Shown piece after piece: positions 1 through 5,668 of a DNA stretch of 5,668 bases (within the stretch, counting starts at the first letter, position 1; the number at the start of each line of letters is the position of its first letter). The notes under the pieces are model-generated. The model saw only the letters and a list, made by a program, of their open reading frames with translations. It was not told where the DNA came from and did not search any database. The stretch is from Rikenellaceae bacterium. GTDB taxonomy: Bacteria > Bacteroidota > Bacteroidia > Bacteroidales > Rikenellaceae. The stretch covers positions 1,181-6,848 of the forward strand of contig JAJQAW010000115.1 of NCBI GenBank assembly GCA_021203585.1. Reading direction: 5' to 3'. A program made the position numbers and the translations under genes.

Positions 1-1
1 A

Positions 2-784
2 CCGGAGCCGTGTGCGGATTTCATTGCCGGTTCGGAAATAATTTTTTGCCTGGATTTCAACAACATCAGCCGGTTGGAACAGCTCGGTGAAGAAATCGAA
101 AAAAATTCCCGGGCCATCCGCGTGCTCATCGATCACCATCTCGAACCGCCCCAGGAATTCGATCTGACCTTCTCCGATACGGGCGCATCCTCTACATCAC
201 TGCTGGTGTATGAAATCGTAGAAGCGTTGGGATGGGAAAACCAGATCAGCTACCCGGTCGCAGAAGCCCTTTATGTGGGAATTAATACCGATACGGGAAA
301 TTTTTCCTTCGGGCAATTGACCCCTGCGCTTTTCCGCGCAGTAGCCCGACTGGTAGAAAAGGGGGTGGAACCGGCAAAATTACATATCGCTGTCTACGAC
401 AATTATTCCGCCGACCGGATGAGACTAATGGGTTACATGCTCAATGAAAAAATGCAGTTGATCCCCGGTCACCGAGCCGCCTACATGTCTTTGGATAAGG
501 AGAAACAAAAAATCTACCATTTTCAGCCGGGCGATAGCGAAGGGTTCGTGAATCTCCCACTTTCGATCAAAAACGTCTCCCTGACCGCCTTTTTCCTGGA
601 GACCCGGGAATGCATTAAAGTATCCCTCCGCTCGCAAGGCGATATCGATGTAAACCGGATGGCCCGGCAATGGTACAACGGAGGAGGTCATAAAAACGCG
701 GCAGGCGGAAAGCACTTCGGCTCCATGGAAGAAGCCGTCCGCATTTTTGAAGCAGTGGTGAAAAGCTTCCCGGAGCCGAATTAG
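2..784 (+). CDS. nrnA: DHH/DHHA1 phosphoesterase, NrnA-like (5' end outside window)
   Basis: This is the C-terminal 260 residues of a DHH-superfamily phosphoesterase; the frame is open from base 2, so the gene starts upstream. In order it shows LDFN (50-61, metal-binding Asp motif), IDHH (128-139, the DHH motif), a D-x-GASSTS stretch after it, GINTDTGNF (278-304) and GGGHKNAAGG (680-709), the substrate-binding glycine motif of the DHHA1 domain. Known members of about 330-345 aa are cytoplasmic Mn-dependent enzymes that degrade short oligoribonucleotides and often dephosphorylate pAp. About 80 N-terminal residues, with the first Asp motif, are missing only because of the window edge. The ATG at 74 lies inside the conserved domain and is not the start. 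It ends with TAG and shows no lesions. It is probably the chromosomal neighbour of the prophage-like cluster. The family is clear; the exact NrnA subtype is inferred. Confidence 0.93.
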   Translation, partial: PEPCADFIAGSEIIFCLDFNNISRLEQLGEEIEKNSRAIRVLIDHHLEPPQEFDLTFSDTGASSTSLLVYEIVEALGWENQISYPVAEALYVGINTDTGNFSFGQLTPALFRAVARLVEKGVEPAKLHIAVYDNYSADRMRLMGYMLNEKMQLIPGHRAAYMSLDKEKQKIYHFQPGDSEGFVNLPLSIKNVSLTAFFLETRECIKVSLRSQGDIDVNRMARQWYNGGGHKNAAGGKHFGSMEEAVRIFEAVVKSFPEPN

Positions 785-826
785 TTCGAATTTTAATCTT
801 TTTTATTCGTTTTTTGAACAAAACTC

Positions 827-857
827 TTGACAAAAGGGTTTTGATGTTGTATCTTTG
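827..857 (+). promoter_or_regulatory. Bacteroidota-type sigma-A promoter for the phage-like cluster
   Basis: The -7 element TATCTTTG (850-857) matches the Bacteroidota consensus TAnnTTTG exactly. A TTG (827-829, within TTGACA) lies 20 bases upstream, close to the usual place of the -33 TTTG box. Transcription would start at about 863-867, leaving a leader of about 60 nt before the ATG at 927. No other TAnnTTTG was found by eye upstream of the later genes, so this may drive the whole cluster down to the protease. The leader holds a small inverted repeat, GTTCA-CTTAT-TGAAC (891-905), which could be an operator half or chance. Confidence 0.72.
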
Positions 858-926
858 CCGAACAATGCCCGGAAAATATCCCGGACTACGGTTCACTTAT
901 TGAACAACACTCAAAACTTTTGGTCT

Positions 927-1145
927 ATGAAAAGAGTTCCCTGCGCCCCGGGTGCGCCGATGCCTACACCGGATGATGCCACCCAAAAAGCCATCGATCT
1001 GCTCGATGCCGCCCACGATGCCGTCGGTCAAATCGTCGAGATTCGCCAACGGGAAAAACTTTCCGTGACCCGCGCTACGCATATCGCTCGGGAAATCAAG
1101 GAAATGAAAAAAGTGCTATCCTTCTATCTTCCCACTGAAAATTAA
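927..1145 (+). CDS. Small helical protein of unknown function, first gene of the cluster
   Basis: A 72-aa protein that I do not recognise. The N-terminus is Pro-rich (residues 7-15), followed by two predicted helical stretches, about 17-45 (KAIDLLDAAHDAVGQIVEI) and 48-68, rich in Lys, Arg and Glu. There is no signal peptide, membrane segment or metal motif. ATG 927 is chosen because the longer reading from TTG 855 would start inside the -7 promoter element, upstream of the transcript start. ATG 960 is a possible shorter start (61 aa). The TAA is followed after four bases by the next gene, so the two are probably translated together. It may be a small phage assembly or accessory protein, by position only. 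Confidence 0.6.
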   Translation: MKRVPCAPGAPMPTPDDATQKAIDLLDAAHDAVGQIVEIRQREKLSVTRATHIAREIKEMKKVLSFYLPTEN

Positions 1146-1149
1146 CGCT

Positions 1150-1569
1150 ATGAACCCGATTATCGAATCCATGAACAATTATGCACAGGCCAATCGCTGG
1201 TCGTTCGACGGCGGACCTGTACGCGGATTAACTTCCGGCCAACTGAAATTTCCGACCATTTGGCATCAACCGTTGGCACTGACCGGAAAGATCGGAAGAA
1301 GGGAAGGATACCTGACATATAAGCTTTCGTTCCTGCTTCTGGAAAAAGGTGGAAATCATACGGCCCTGGAGAAAGAAAATGTGCGGGAAGGACTCGAAAA
1401 GCATGCCCTGGGCATGATCCATACCCTGGAAAACCATGAACGGGTACTGAACGTGCGGCTGATTTCCTGTCTTCCGACCGAATCGGCTCTCACCCACTAT
1501 GGCGAAATCGCTCTAACGGTCACTATCGAAGCGGATATTTTGTATTGCATGCCGCTGAATCACGCCTGA
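1150..1569 (+). CDS. Phage protein, possibly tail-terminator-like
   Basis: An intact 139-aa protein starting four bases after the preceding stop. It begins with a short helix (NPIIESMNNYAQAN), then a loop with PTIWHQPLALTGKIGRREGY, a beta-like run YKLSFLLLE, a charged helix (about 72-96, EKENVREGLEKHALGMIHTL) and a closing strand ALTVTIEADILYC. Short proteins of this size and alternation, with a W-x-P segment early and a long helix in the middle, resemble tail terminator/completion proteins of phages as I remember them. That is fold-level inference, not a motif match. It ends with TGA, and ATG 1576 of the next gene follows six bases later. An alternative reading of the next gene from TTG 1545 would overlap its end by 25 bases. 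Confidence 0.72.
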   Translation: MNPIIESMNNYAQANRWSFDGGPVRGLTSGQLKFPTIWHQPLALTGKIGRREGYLTYKLSFLLLEKGGNHTALEKENVREGLEKHALGMIHTLENHERVLNVRLISCLPTESALTHYGEIALTVTIEADILYCMPLNHA

Positions 1570-1575
1570 AACTGT

Positions 1576-2183
1576 ATGCAGCTCCTTCAGGCACCCGACC
1601 CGTTTTCCCAGCTTTTGGCGATCTGCTCTATACCGTTTCGGTGGCAGAACAAGAACAGGGAGAAGAAATCAGTATTTATAATTCCGGATTAACGGAAAAG
1701 ATCGGGATAAAAAAAGTGACGGAAATTCCTTCCTGTACCTTGAATGTCTCGGATTACCTTCGGAGCCAGATTCGGATCGAACCGTTTGCCTGTCAAACCT
1801 GCGCCGTGATCGAGGCACCTCAACGCATTTTTTTCAGTTGCATCGGCGGTCCGCGCCAGCTTTGGCAGGTGGCTCATACCGCCGGAATCGCTTCGGTCGG
1901 ACGGAACGAGCCTTTGCGGGAAGATTTCATTCGGCTTCTGGGCCGCGAGGAACAGGATGAATTCTGCTGGATTACGCAAGAAGGTCTTATTTCCGCCCGG
2001 GCTTTGTTTTATGGTGCGGATACCGAACCGGTGGAGGTGAACCTGGGTGCAAAAACGGTGGATCGCCCCCAACTACTGGCGCTGATTCTCAACGGTCCGC
2101 ACCTGGAGCAACGGTTGCGGGAAAGCGGTTACTGCTGGGATAAATTTTCCCGGTTTACCGTAGAAATACATGCCGAATACTAA
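1576..2183 (+). pseudogene. Phage structural protein, N-terminal part (frameshifted, then ends at in-frame TAA)
   Basis: The likely original start is ATG 1576, six bases after the previous stop; it gives MQLLQAPDPFSQL, a beginning I associate with Bacteroidales phage structural proteins. That frame then drifts into non-conserved sequence and stops at 1690-1692. The conserved protein continues one base back (frame of 1614), FGDLLYTVSVAEQEQGEEIS, through TLNVSDYLRSQI and DEFCWITQEGLIS, to TAA 2181-2183. This suggests loss of one T in CTTTT (1612-1616). An alternative start, TTG 1545, keeps a single frame (212 aa) without a frameshift but overlaps the upstream gene and has a weaker N-terminus. 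The frame continues past the TAA into the next entry; together they make about 335 codons. The role is probably a tail or baseplate-associated protein; the function is not known. Confidence 0.62.
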
Positions 2184-2189
2184 CTCGCG

Positions 2190-2582
2190 GTGAGACAGGA
2201 ATACCGCATAAATACCACTCACTGCAGCCCTATACGCCTGGCCTAGTGGAACCGGCAGGGCGGTATCGATTTCCACAGTTTTGAAGGCCGGCACCGGATT
2301 TTACAAAAAATCGACAAAAGAGAGCATCAGGCGGCAACGGGTTGGGAAACCACAGCTGCAGCCGGCCGCGAAGAATTCCTTGCTGTGACGGCCAGCCGTA
2401 CCCTGGCGCAGGATCGTTGGTTAAGCCAAATCCTCGGAGCACCCCGGGTCTGGCTGGTGCGGCAAGCCATTTTTACGCCGGTGCGCGTACTTACCGATCA
2501 AATTGAGCTCCACCATCCGGATCGAACGGAAATCGAGATCCGTTTTGAATTATCCGATCCGGTCCACTTCCAGTCCTACTAA
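2190..2582 (+). pseudogene. Phage structural protein, C-terminal part (same frame, contains in-frame TAG)
   Basis: This continues the frame of the preceding entry after TAA 2181. It reads VRQEYRINTTHCSPIRLA, then TAG (2244-2246), then WNRQGGIDFHSFEGR and an open frame to TAA 2580-2582. The YRI...CSP.RLA-x-WN-x-x-GGID-x-x-SFEG region looks like the W-x-N-x-x-GGxDxxxF motif that I recall from Bacteroidales phage proteins, and it spans the TAG. The TAG therefore probably replaced a Trp (TGG) or a Gln (CAG). The C-terminal half has RTLAQDRWLSQIL and VWLVRQAIFTPVRV. GTG 2190 and GTG 2385 could start shorter products, but neither would include the intact motif plus its upstream half. TAA 2580 is followed by CTATGA, in which ATG 2585 starts the next gene. 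Confidence 0.55.
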
Positions 2583-2584
2583 CT

Positions 2585-3874
2585 ATGATCGAACTAATCA
2601 TCGACGGGCGAGCCGTAGAACTCTCGCCCGAATGTACCCTTGCGCTCTTTATTTCCATAGAGGCCCTGACCGAACCGGCTTCCCAGCTGGAGCAACAGTT
2701 TGAATTCGAAATCCCGTTTACCGCCCTCAACCGCTCGATTATGCAATTTGCCGAACAGACCCTGGCCTCCCGGCTGTTTAATCAAAGCCCGCCTACGGGT
2801 AGACTGGTGGTCAACGGGATTCCCCTGTTTCGCGGAAATATCGAGTTGGTCCGCAGCCGGTCACGGACGGATGGCAGCGGAAGTTATCTCATTCGGCTCT
2901 TGGTTCCCCCTCCGGAATGGATCCGCCTCGCTTCCCGTTCCAGGCTCATGGATTTGCCCCTGGCTTATGAGGAGATTCTTTCCGCAGATACGATTCAGGA
3001 AAGCTGGAGCGATTCTTCGCCGCTCCGGTTTCTACCGGTCAAACGGGACGATTATCCGGACTACGGAAATAGTCAAGTGAAGCTTCAGGAATTGAACGAT
3101 GAAAATTACCATCCGTTCGTACAAATCAAATCGCTATTGGATGGGATTATGGAGCAGGCGGGTTATCGAATAAAATCTCAGTTCCTGAACGAGGATTTTT
3201 TCAAAAGTCTGTATATGAGCGGATATTACCCGGCACATACCGATCCGCAAGCGTTCATCCGGATGGATTTCGCGGCCCTGCGGTCAGCCGAATCCGCAAC
3301 GGCCACTGCCGATTCTCAAGGGAGGATCATGGCCCGAGGAACAGCCGGTCTACACCAGGTGGGAAATTGGGTGGATGCACCCCTGCCTTATTCGGGAAAT
3401 CCCTACGATGAAGCTGCGCGGTGGTTCGGTGAGAGTTTTCGAATGATGGATGGCCGCCCGGCCTTCGTTCCGGATCAAGATATTGTGGCCGGCTTTCAAT
3501 TCGAATGCCGGTATTCGACCCGGATACGGTTGGGCTCACCCTCCGAACTGATCGGCGTCGATAAAATCCTGTGGGATGGAGCTACGGTCTTCGATACGGT
3601 TCTGAACAATCCTTTGCCGGACAGAAAAAATATTCCGGGTAGTGCGGGCGATTACTGGATATTTTGCACCCCGGAACTTTCGGAGCGGGAAAAACGCCTG
3701 AGTGTATACGATGCCAACGGAGCGGTGGAGGTGTTTGATTTCTCCGGAACCCTCTTCCCGGTGCACATGGCCTTTGATCCCGTAAGGACTACCTTGGAGT
3801 ACGAAACGGATGGAAACTATCAGCCGGCGGAGGAGAACCGATGGGCTTTGTATGCCGATCAGGATTATAGCTAA
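2585..3874 (+). CDS. Phage baseplate/tail hub-like protein, N-terminal portion (gene interrupted by in-frame TAA)
   Basis: A 429-aa open segment from ATG 2585, two bases after the previous stop. It opens with MIELIIDGRAVEL and shows FEFEIPFTALNR (39-50), GRLVVNG...FRGNIELV (72-89), HPFVQIKSLLDGI (176-188), GYRIKSQFL (193-201) and SLYMSGYY (208-215). This series matches my memory of the large tail/baseplate proteins of Bacteroidales phages, in which a short N-terminal sandwich precedes a hub-like body. The frame ends at TAA 3872-3874, directly after ALYADQDYS, and the same frame resumes with TTG 3875. The whole gene would be 780 codons. As it stands the product is only the N-terminal 55 percent, unless the TAA is read through. 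The family is a confident phage-structural call; the precise hub role is inferred. Confidence 0.75.
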   Translation: MIELIIDGRAVELSPECTLALFISIEALTEPASQLEQQFEFEIPFTALNRSIMQFAEQTLASRLFNQSPPTGRLVVNGIPLFRGNIELVRSRSRTDGSGSYLIRLLVPPPEWIRLASRSRLMDLPLAYEEILSADTIQESWSDSSPLRFLPVKRDDYPDYGNSQVKLQELNDENYHPFVQIKSLLDGIMEQAGYRIKSQFLNEDFFKSLYMSGYYPAHTDPQAFIRMDFAALRSAESATATADSQGRIMARGTAGLHQVGNWVDAPLPYSGNPYDEAARWFGESFRMMDGRPAFVPDQDIVAGFQFECRYSTRIRLGSPSELIGVDKILWDGATVFDTVLNNPLPDRKNIPGSAGDYWIFCTPELSEREKRLSVYDANGAVEVFDFSGTLFPVHMAFDPVRTTLEYETDGNYQPAEENRWALYADQDYS

Positions 3875-4924
3875 TTGCCGGAACAGATGGAAGTCGAAGC
3901 CCAATTTTCAGTATCGCTCCGACTGTGCAACCACAGCAAGCCGGTTTTTCTGGACCGAATCGTTTTTCAGGGAGAACTGGACACGGAAATGACCCTGTAC
4001 AGCAGCGCTACGGTCAAACCCCGGTTTTACCGAATGCCGGTGACCGGCGATCCCGTCGCCTTTGCTTCCCTTTTCGCCCACAATATCCCGCAGATCCGGC
4101 TGATTCGGGCCATTGCCCACCTCTTCGGACTTTATTTCTATACCGATGAAAGCACCAAAACCGTCTGTGTGGAACCTCGGTTCACTTTTCTCACCCACGA
4201 GAACGAAACGGACTGGACAGCGAAAATCGATCCGGAACAAGAGATCATTCTCGAGGAATGGGGGGCCGACCGTCACCGGATTGAAAGCTACCGATACCGC
4301 CCGGGCGATGCGGCAGTGGACCGGGTAAATGCGTGGTGGGGAACTGTATACGGCAGCTGGGAGGCTAACGTGGAAAACCGCTTCGCGGCTCCGGATTCCC
4401 ACACGATCACCAATCCGTTGTTTACTGCAACCAAAGATGAAACAGACTCCCTAGCCTCCGCTCCTCACGCCTCCATGATCGTAGCGGGAGATCGCGAAAA
4501 CAAGGCTTCCCTGAACTTTCCCGCTAAAATTGTGCGGTACCTGTGCCTCAAAAATTTACCCGATGGGGAAACCTGGGGGTGGCCTGGTTATGGTCGGCAA
4601 TATCCCCTGGTGATGTTCCATTCGGCTGGTGAAGACTGGTATACCCTTTGTTTCGAAGATATCGGCGGACAATTGGGTTTGAAGAATTATCACTTAGACC
4701 GGTACCGCCAGATTAATTCGGGCAAAAAATTAACCGTTTACCTGCACCTCCGCCCCGGAGACCTGGAACAGATTCTTCACCCCAACTCCCTGAACCGGAA
4801 CTTCCGCGGCTCTTTCGTTTTTCACATCCGCGGTGAAAAAATACGAGCCCGGTTGCTGGAAATCTCCGGTTACCGCCCCGACAGCACTCAAAGCGCTCGA
4901 TGCGTTTTCTCGGTCGAACTTTAA
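3875..4924 (+). CDS. Phage baseplate/tail hub-like protein, C-terminal portion (downstream of in-frame TAA)
   Basis: This is the second half of the 780-codon gene, in the same frame as the preceding segment and separated from it by a single TAA. It starts LPEQMEVEAQFSVSLRL, continues with SKPVFLDRIVFQGEL and LIRAIAHLFGLYFYTDEST followed by CVEPR (about residues 506-533 of the whole), and ends with a compact domain carrying GLKNYHLDRY, LRPGDLEQIL and EKIRARLLEISGY, then a terminal strand CVFSVEL. Continuity of the motifs across the stop shows one ancestral protein. If translated separately, TTG 3875 or ATG 3887 could serve as start; both lack an obvious ribosome-binding site. TAA 4922-4924 looks like the true end, since a typical closing strand precedes it and a good ATG follows nine bases later, in the same frame. 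Confidence 0.72.
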   Translation: MPEQMEVEAQFSVSLRLCNHSKPVFLDRIVFQGELDTEMTLYSSATVKPRFYRMPVTGDPVAFASLFAHNIPQIRLIRAIAHLFGLYFYTDESTKTVCVEPRFTFLTHENETDWTAKIDPEQEIILEEWGADRHRIESYRYRPGDAAVDRVNAWWGTVYGSWEANVENRFAAPDSHTITNPLFTATKDETDSLASAPHASMIVAGDRENKASLNFPAKIVRYLCLKNLPDGETWGWPGYGRQYPLVMFHSAGEDWYTLCFEDIGGQLGLKNYHLDRYRQINSGKKLTVYLHLRPGDLEQILHPNSLNRNFRGSFVFHIRGEKIRARLLEISGYRPDSTQSARCVFSVEL

Positions 4925-4933
4925 TCCAAAACG

Positions 4934-5230
4934 ATGAATATTTACCAAAAAAGACTGCATCAACTCGTGCAGTCCCTTTGCCCGCACGACGGACCGGCGG
5001 TAGTCGATCTGTTGTTCCGGCTCGGAGTGATCGACAGCACGCTAGTAAAAGTGCTGCTGATCCGGGAACATGTCCGGGAACTGATGCTGGCGGGAGAATC
5101 CAAACTAAACGCCATGTGGAGAGCGACCGAAATCTTCGCCTGTACCTACAAATACGTGCGCAAATGCATGTATTATTACAAAGACATCAATCTGGACCAG
5201 GCGGAAAACACAGTGTCCACTTCCGTATAA
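4934..5230 (+). CDS. 98-aa protein with helix-turn-helix-like segment, phage cluster
   Basis: An intact 98-aa, mostly helical protein. Residues 22-51 (AVVDLLFRLGVIDSTLVKVL and on) form two helices, and residues 56-82 (SKLNAMWRATEIFACTYKYV, then RKCMYYY) have the spacing of a helix-turn-helix: A..AT..F..TY.YVRK, close to the pattern of 'cell recognises motif, then binds' helices in small phage regulators such as Mor-type activators. I also recall similar uncharacterised proteins in Bacteroidales prophages. The assignment to DNA binding is inference. ATG 4934 follows the previous stop by nine bases with an A-rich leader (CCAAAACG). It is the only intact gene between two interrupted ones, so it may still be made and used. 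Confidence 0.72.
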   Translation: MNIYQKRLHQLVQSLCPHDGPAVVDLLFRLGVIDSTLVKVLLIREHVRELMLAGESKLNAMWRATEIFACTYKYVRKCMYYYKDINLDQAENTVSTSV

Positions 5231-5252
5231 AACGCCACGGATTCCCCTCCGT
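5222..5252 (+). other. Overlapping inverted repeats at the 98-aa gene / protease junction
   Basis: TCCGT (5222-5226), ACGGA (5237-5241) and TCCGT (5248-5252) form two alternative 5-bp stems sharing the middle arm, with loops of 10 and 6 bases. The first arm overlaps the end of the 98-aa coding region, and TTAATTT follows the last arm. It could be a weak terminator, an mRNA processing site or chance; the stems are short and there is no long T run. Confidence 0.25.
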
Positions 5253-5276
5253 TAATTTCAACCCTCAAATTAATCG

Positions 5277-5668
5277 ATGATGAGAGAAAACATGACGATT
5301 CGGAACCTTTCCGAAGGAACGATAGAAATCCATATCGAAGGGCTCATCGGAAGCCCCGATCACCGGGATACTACCCGTCCCGAGCGGGTGGCTTCCACCT
5401 ACGAATCCCTTCGGTATTAATTGAATGACATTCCACGGGAGCAAATGCAAACCCTGATTATTCATATTCGGTCAATGGGCGGTAGTGTACAGGAGGCATT
5501 ACTGATCTACGATTACCTGACCGGATTGGATTGCCGGATTATTACCCGCTGCTACGGATATGCCGCTTCGGCGGCCACGATTATTGCCCAAGCCGCCACG
5601 AAAGGAAACCGGGAAATTTCGCAAAATGCCCTGTATCTGATCCACCAATGCTCTTCCCAGGCGGAAGG
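5277..5668 (+). pseudogene. ClpP-like serine protease (S14), probable prohead protease, interrupted by in-frame TAA; 3' end outside window
   Basis: The frame opens at ATG 5277 (or 5280), MMRENMTIRNLSEGTIEIHI, runs to YESLRY, meets TAA at 5418-5420 (codon 48), and continues in the same frame LNDIPREQMQTLIIHIRSMG. After that come GGSVQEALLIYDYL, GYAASAATII with the catalytic Ser (codon 98) and LYLIHQ with the catalytic His (codon 123). The third catalytic residue (Asp) would lie beyond the window. Y-x-x-L-x-x-(x)-L-x-x-(I/L)-P just before the first strand is usual in ClpP-like proteins, so the TAA sits inside a conserved helix, probably in place of Gln. Phage members process the scaffold or capsid precursors. 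With the stop, only a 47-residue non-catalytic peptide is made; restart at TTG 5421 would keep both visible catalytic residues but lose the N-terminal segment. Confidence 0.78.

Larger units (their letters stand above)
850..5668 (+). mobile_element. Prophage-like structural gene cluster (probable decaying remnant, right end outside window)
   Basis: Six same-strand genes with gaps of 2-46 nt include a baseplate/hub-like protein, a structural protein with a W-x-N-x-x-GGID-type motif, and a ClpP-like protease, a combination typical of Bacteroidales prophage morphogenesis regions. Three of the six are interrupted by stops or a frameshift. The boundary with the host gene at 2-784 must lie somewhere near 785-926, but no attachment site, terminal repeat or target duplication is recognisable. 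No integrase, transposase, terminase, portal, tail tube or tape measure gene is in view. The left coordinate is set at the promoter only for convenience. Confidence 0.72.

Noticed and set aside
777..815. Terminator after the nrnA-type gene (CGAA-TTAG-TTCG stem followed by T runs)
   Set aside because: The stem is only four base pairs and overlaps the stop codon; T runs are present but do not follow a convincing hairpin directly.
868..885. CCCGG direct repeat in the leader (CCCGGAAAATATCCCGG)
   Set aside because: It is a short repeat with only a four-base palindromic core; there is no second sign of a regulatory site.
855..926. N-terminal extension of the 72-aa protein from TTG 855
   Set aside because: The TTG is part of the -7 promoter element, so it would not be in the transcript; ATG 927 is the sensible start.
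3908..4402. 164-aa open frame on the minus strand
   Set aside because: It is antisense to the well-supported hub-like protein, with no promoter or recognisable motif; it is a shadow frame.
1143..5230. Genetic code change with TAA and TAG both read as Gln across the cluster
   Set aside because: The 72-aa and 98-aa genes end with TAA just before good starts, and reading through would run over the neighbouring genes in the wrong frame; at 2244 the replaced residue may be Trp. Kept only as an alternative for single sites.

Overview
The window reads as Bacteroidota (probably Bacteroidales) DNA of medium G+C. Three things point there: a promoter with the Bacteroidota -7 motif TAnnTTTG, A-rich leaders rather than strong Shine-Dalgarno sites before the starts, and protein families that I associate with prophages of gut Bacteroidales. 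All family calls come from reading motifs; no database search was run.

Layout: (1) 2-784 is the C-terminal three quarters of a DHH/DHHA1 phosphoesterase of the NrnA type, a housekeeping gene that looks intact where visible. (2) 785-926 is a short intergenic region with a convincing promoter at 827-857. (3) From 927 to the end there is one tightly packed, same-strand cluster of prophage type: a 72-aa protein, a 139-aa possible tail-terminator-like protein, a ~335-codon structural protein, a 780-codon baseplate or hub-like protein, a 98-aa protein with a helix-turn-helix-like segment, and a ClpP-like (S14) protease that runs off the window and is probably a prohead protease.

The most notable feature is that the three larger phage genes are all interrupted while the three small ones are intact. 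The ~335-codon gene has a probable 1-nt frameshift in a T run (about 1612-1616), then an in-frame TAA (2181) and an in-frame TAG (2244). The 780-codon gene has one in-frame TAA (3872). The protease has one in-frame TAA (5418), placed before its catalytic residues. The frame stays open on both sides of each stop and family-like motifs continue, so each pair of fragments is one ancestral gene. The simplest reading is a recently inactivated prophage remnant. Readthrough, restart at the codon after the stop, or biased C-to-T/G-to-A mutation are less likely but testable. Wholesale recoding of TAA is unlikely, because several intact genes here end with TAA.

In a working phage these genes would belong to one late transcript for tail and head assembly. 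No tail tube, tape measure, portal, terminase, transposase or integrase is visible in the window.
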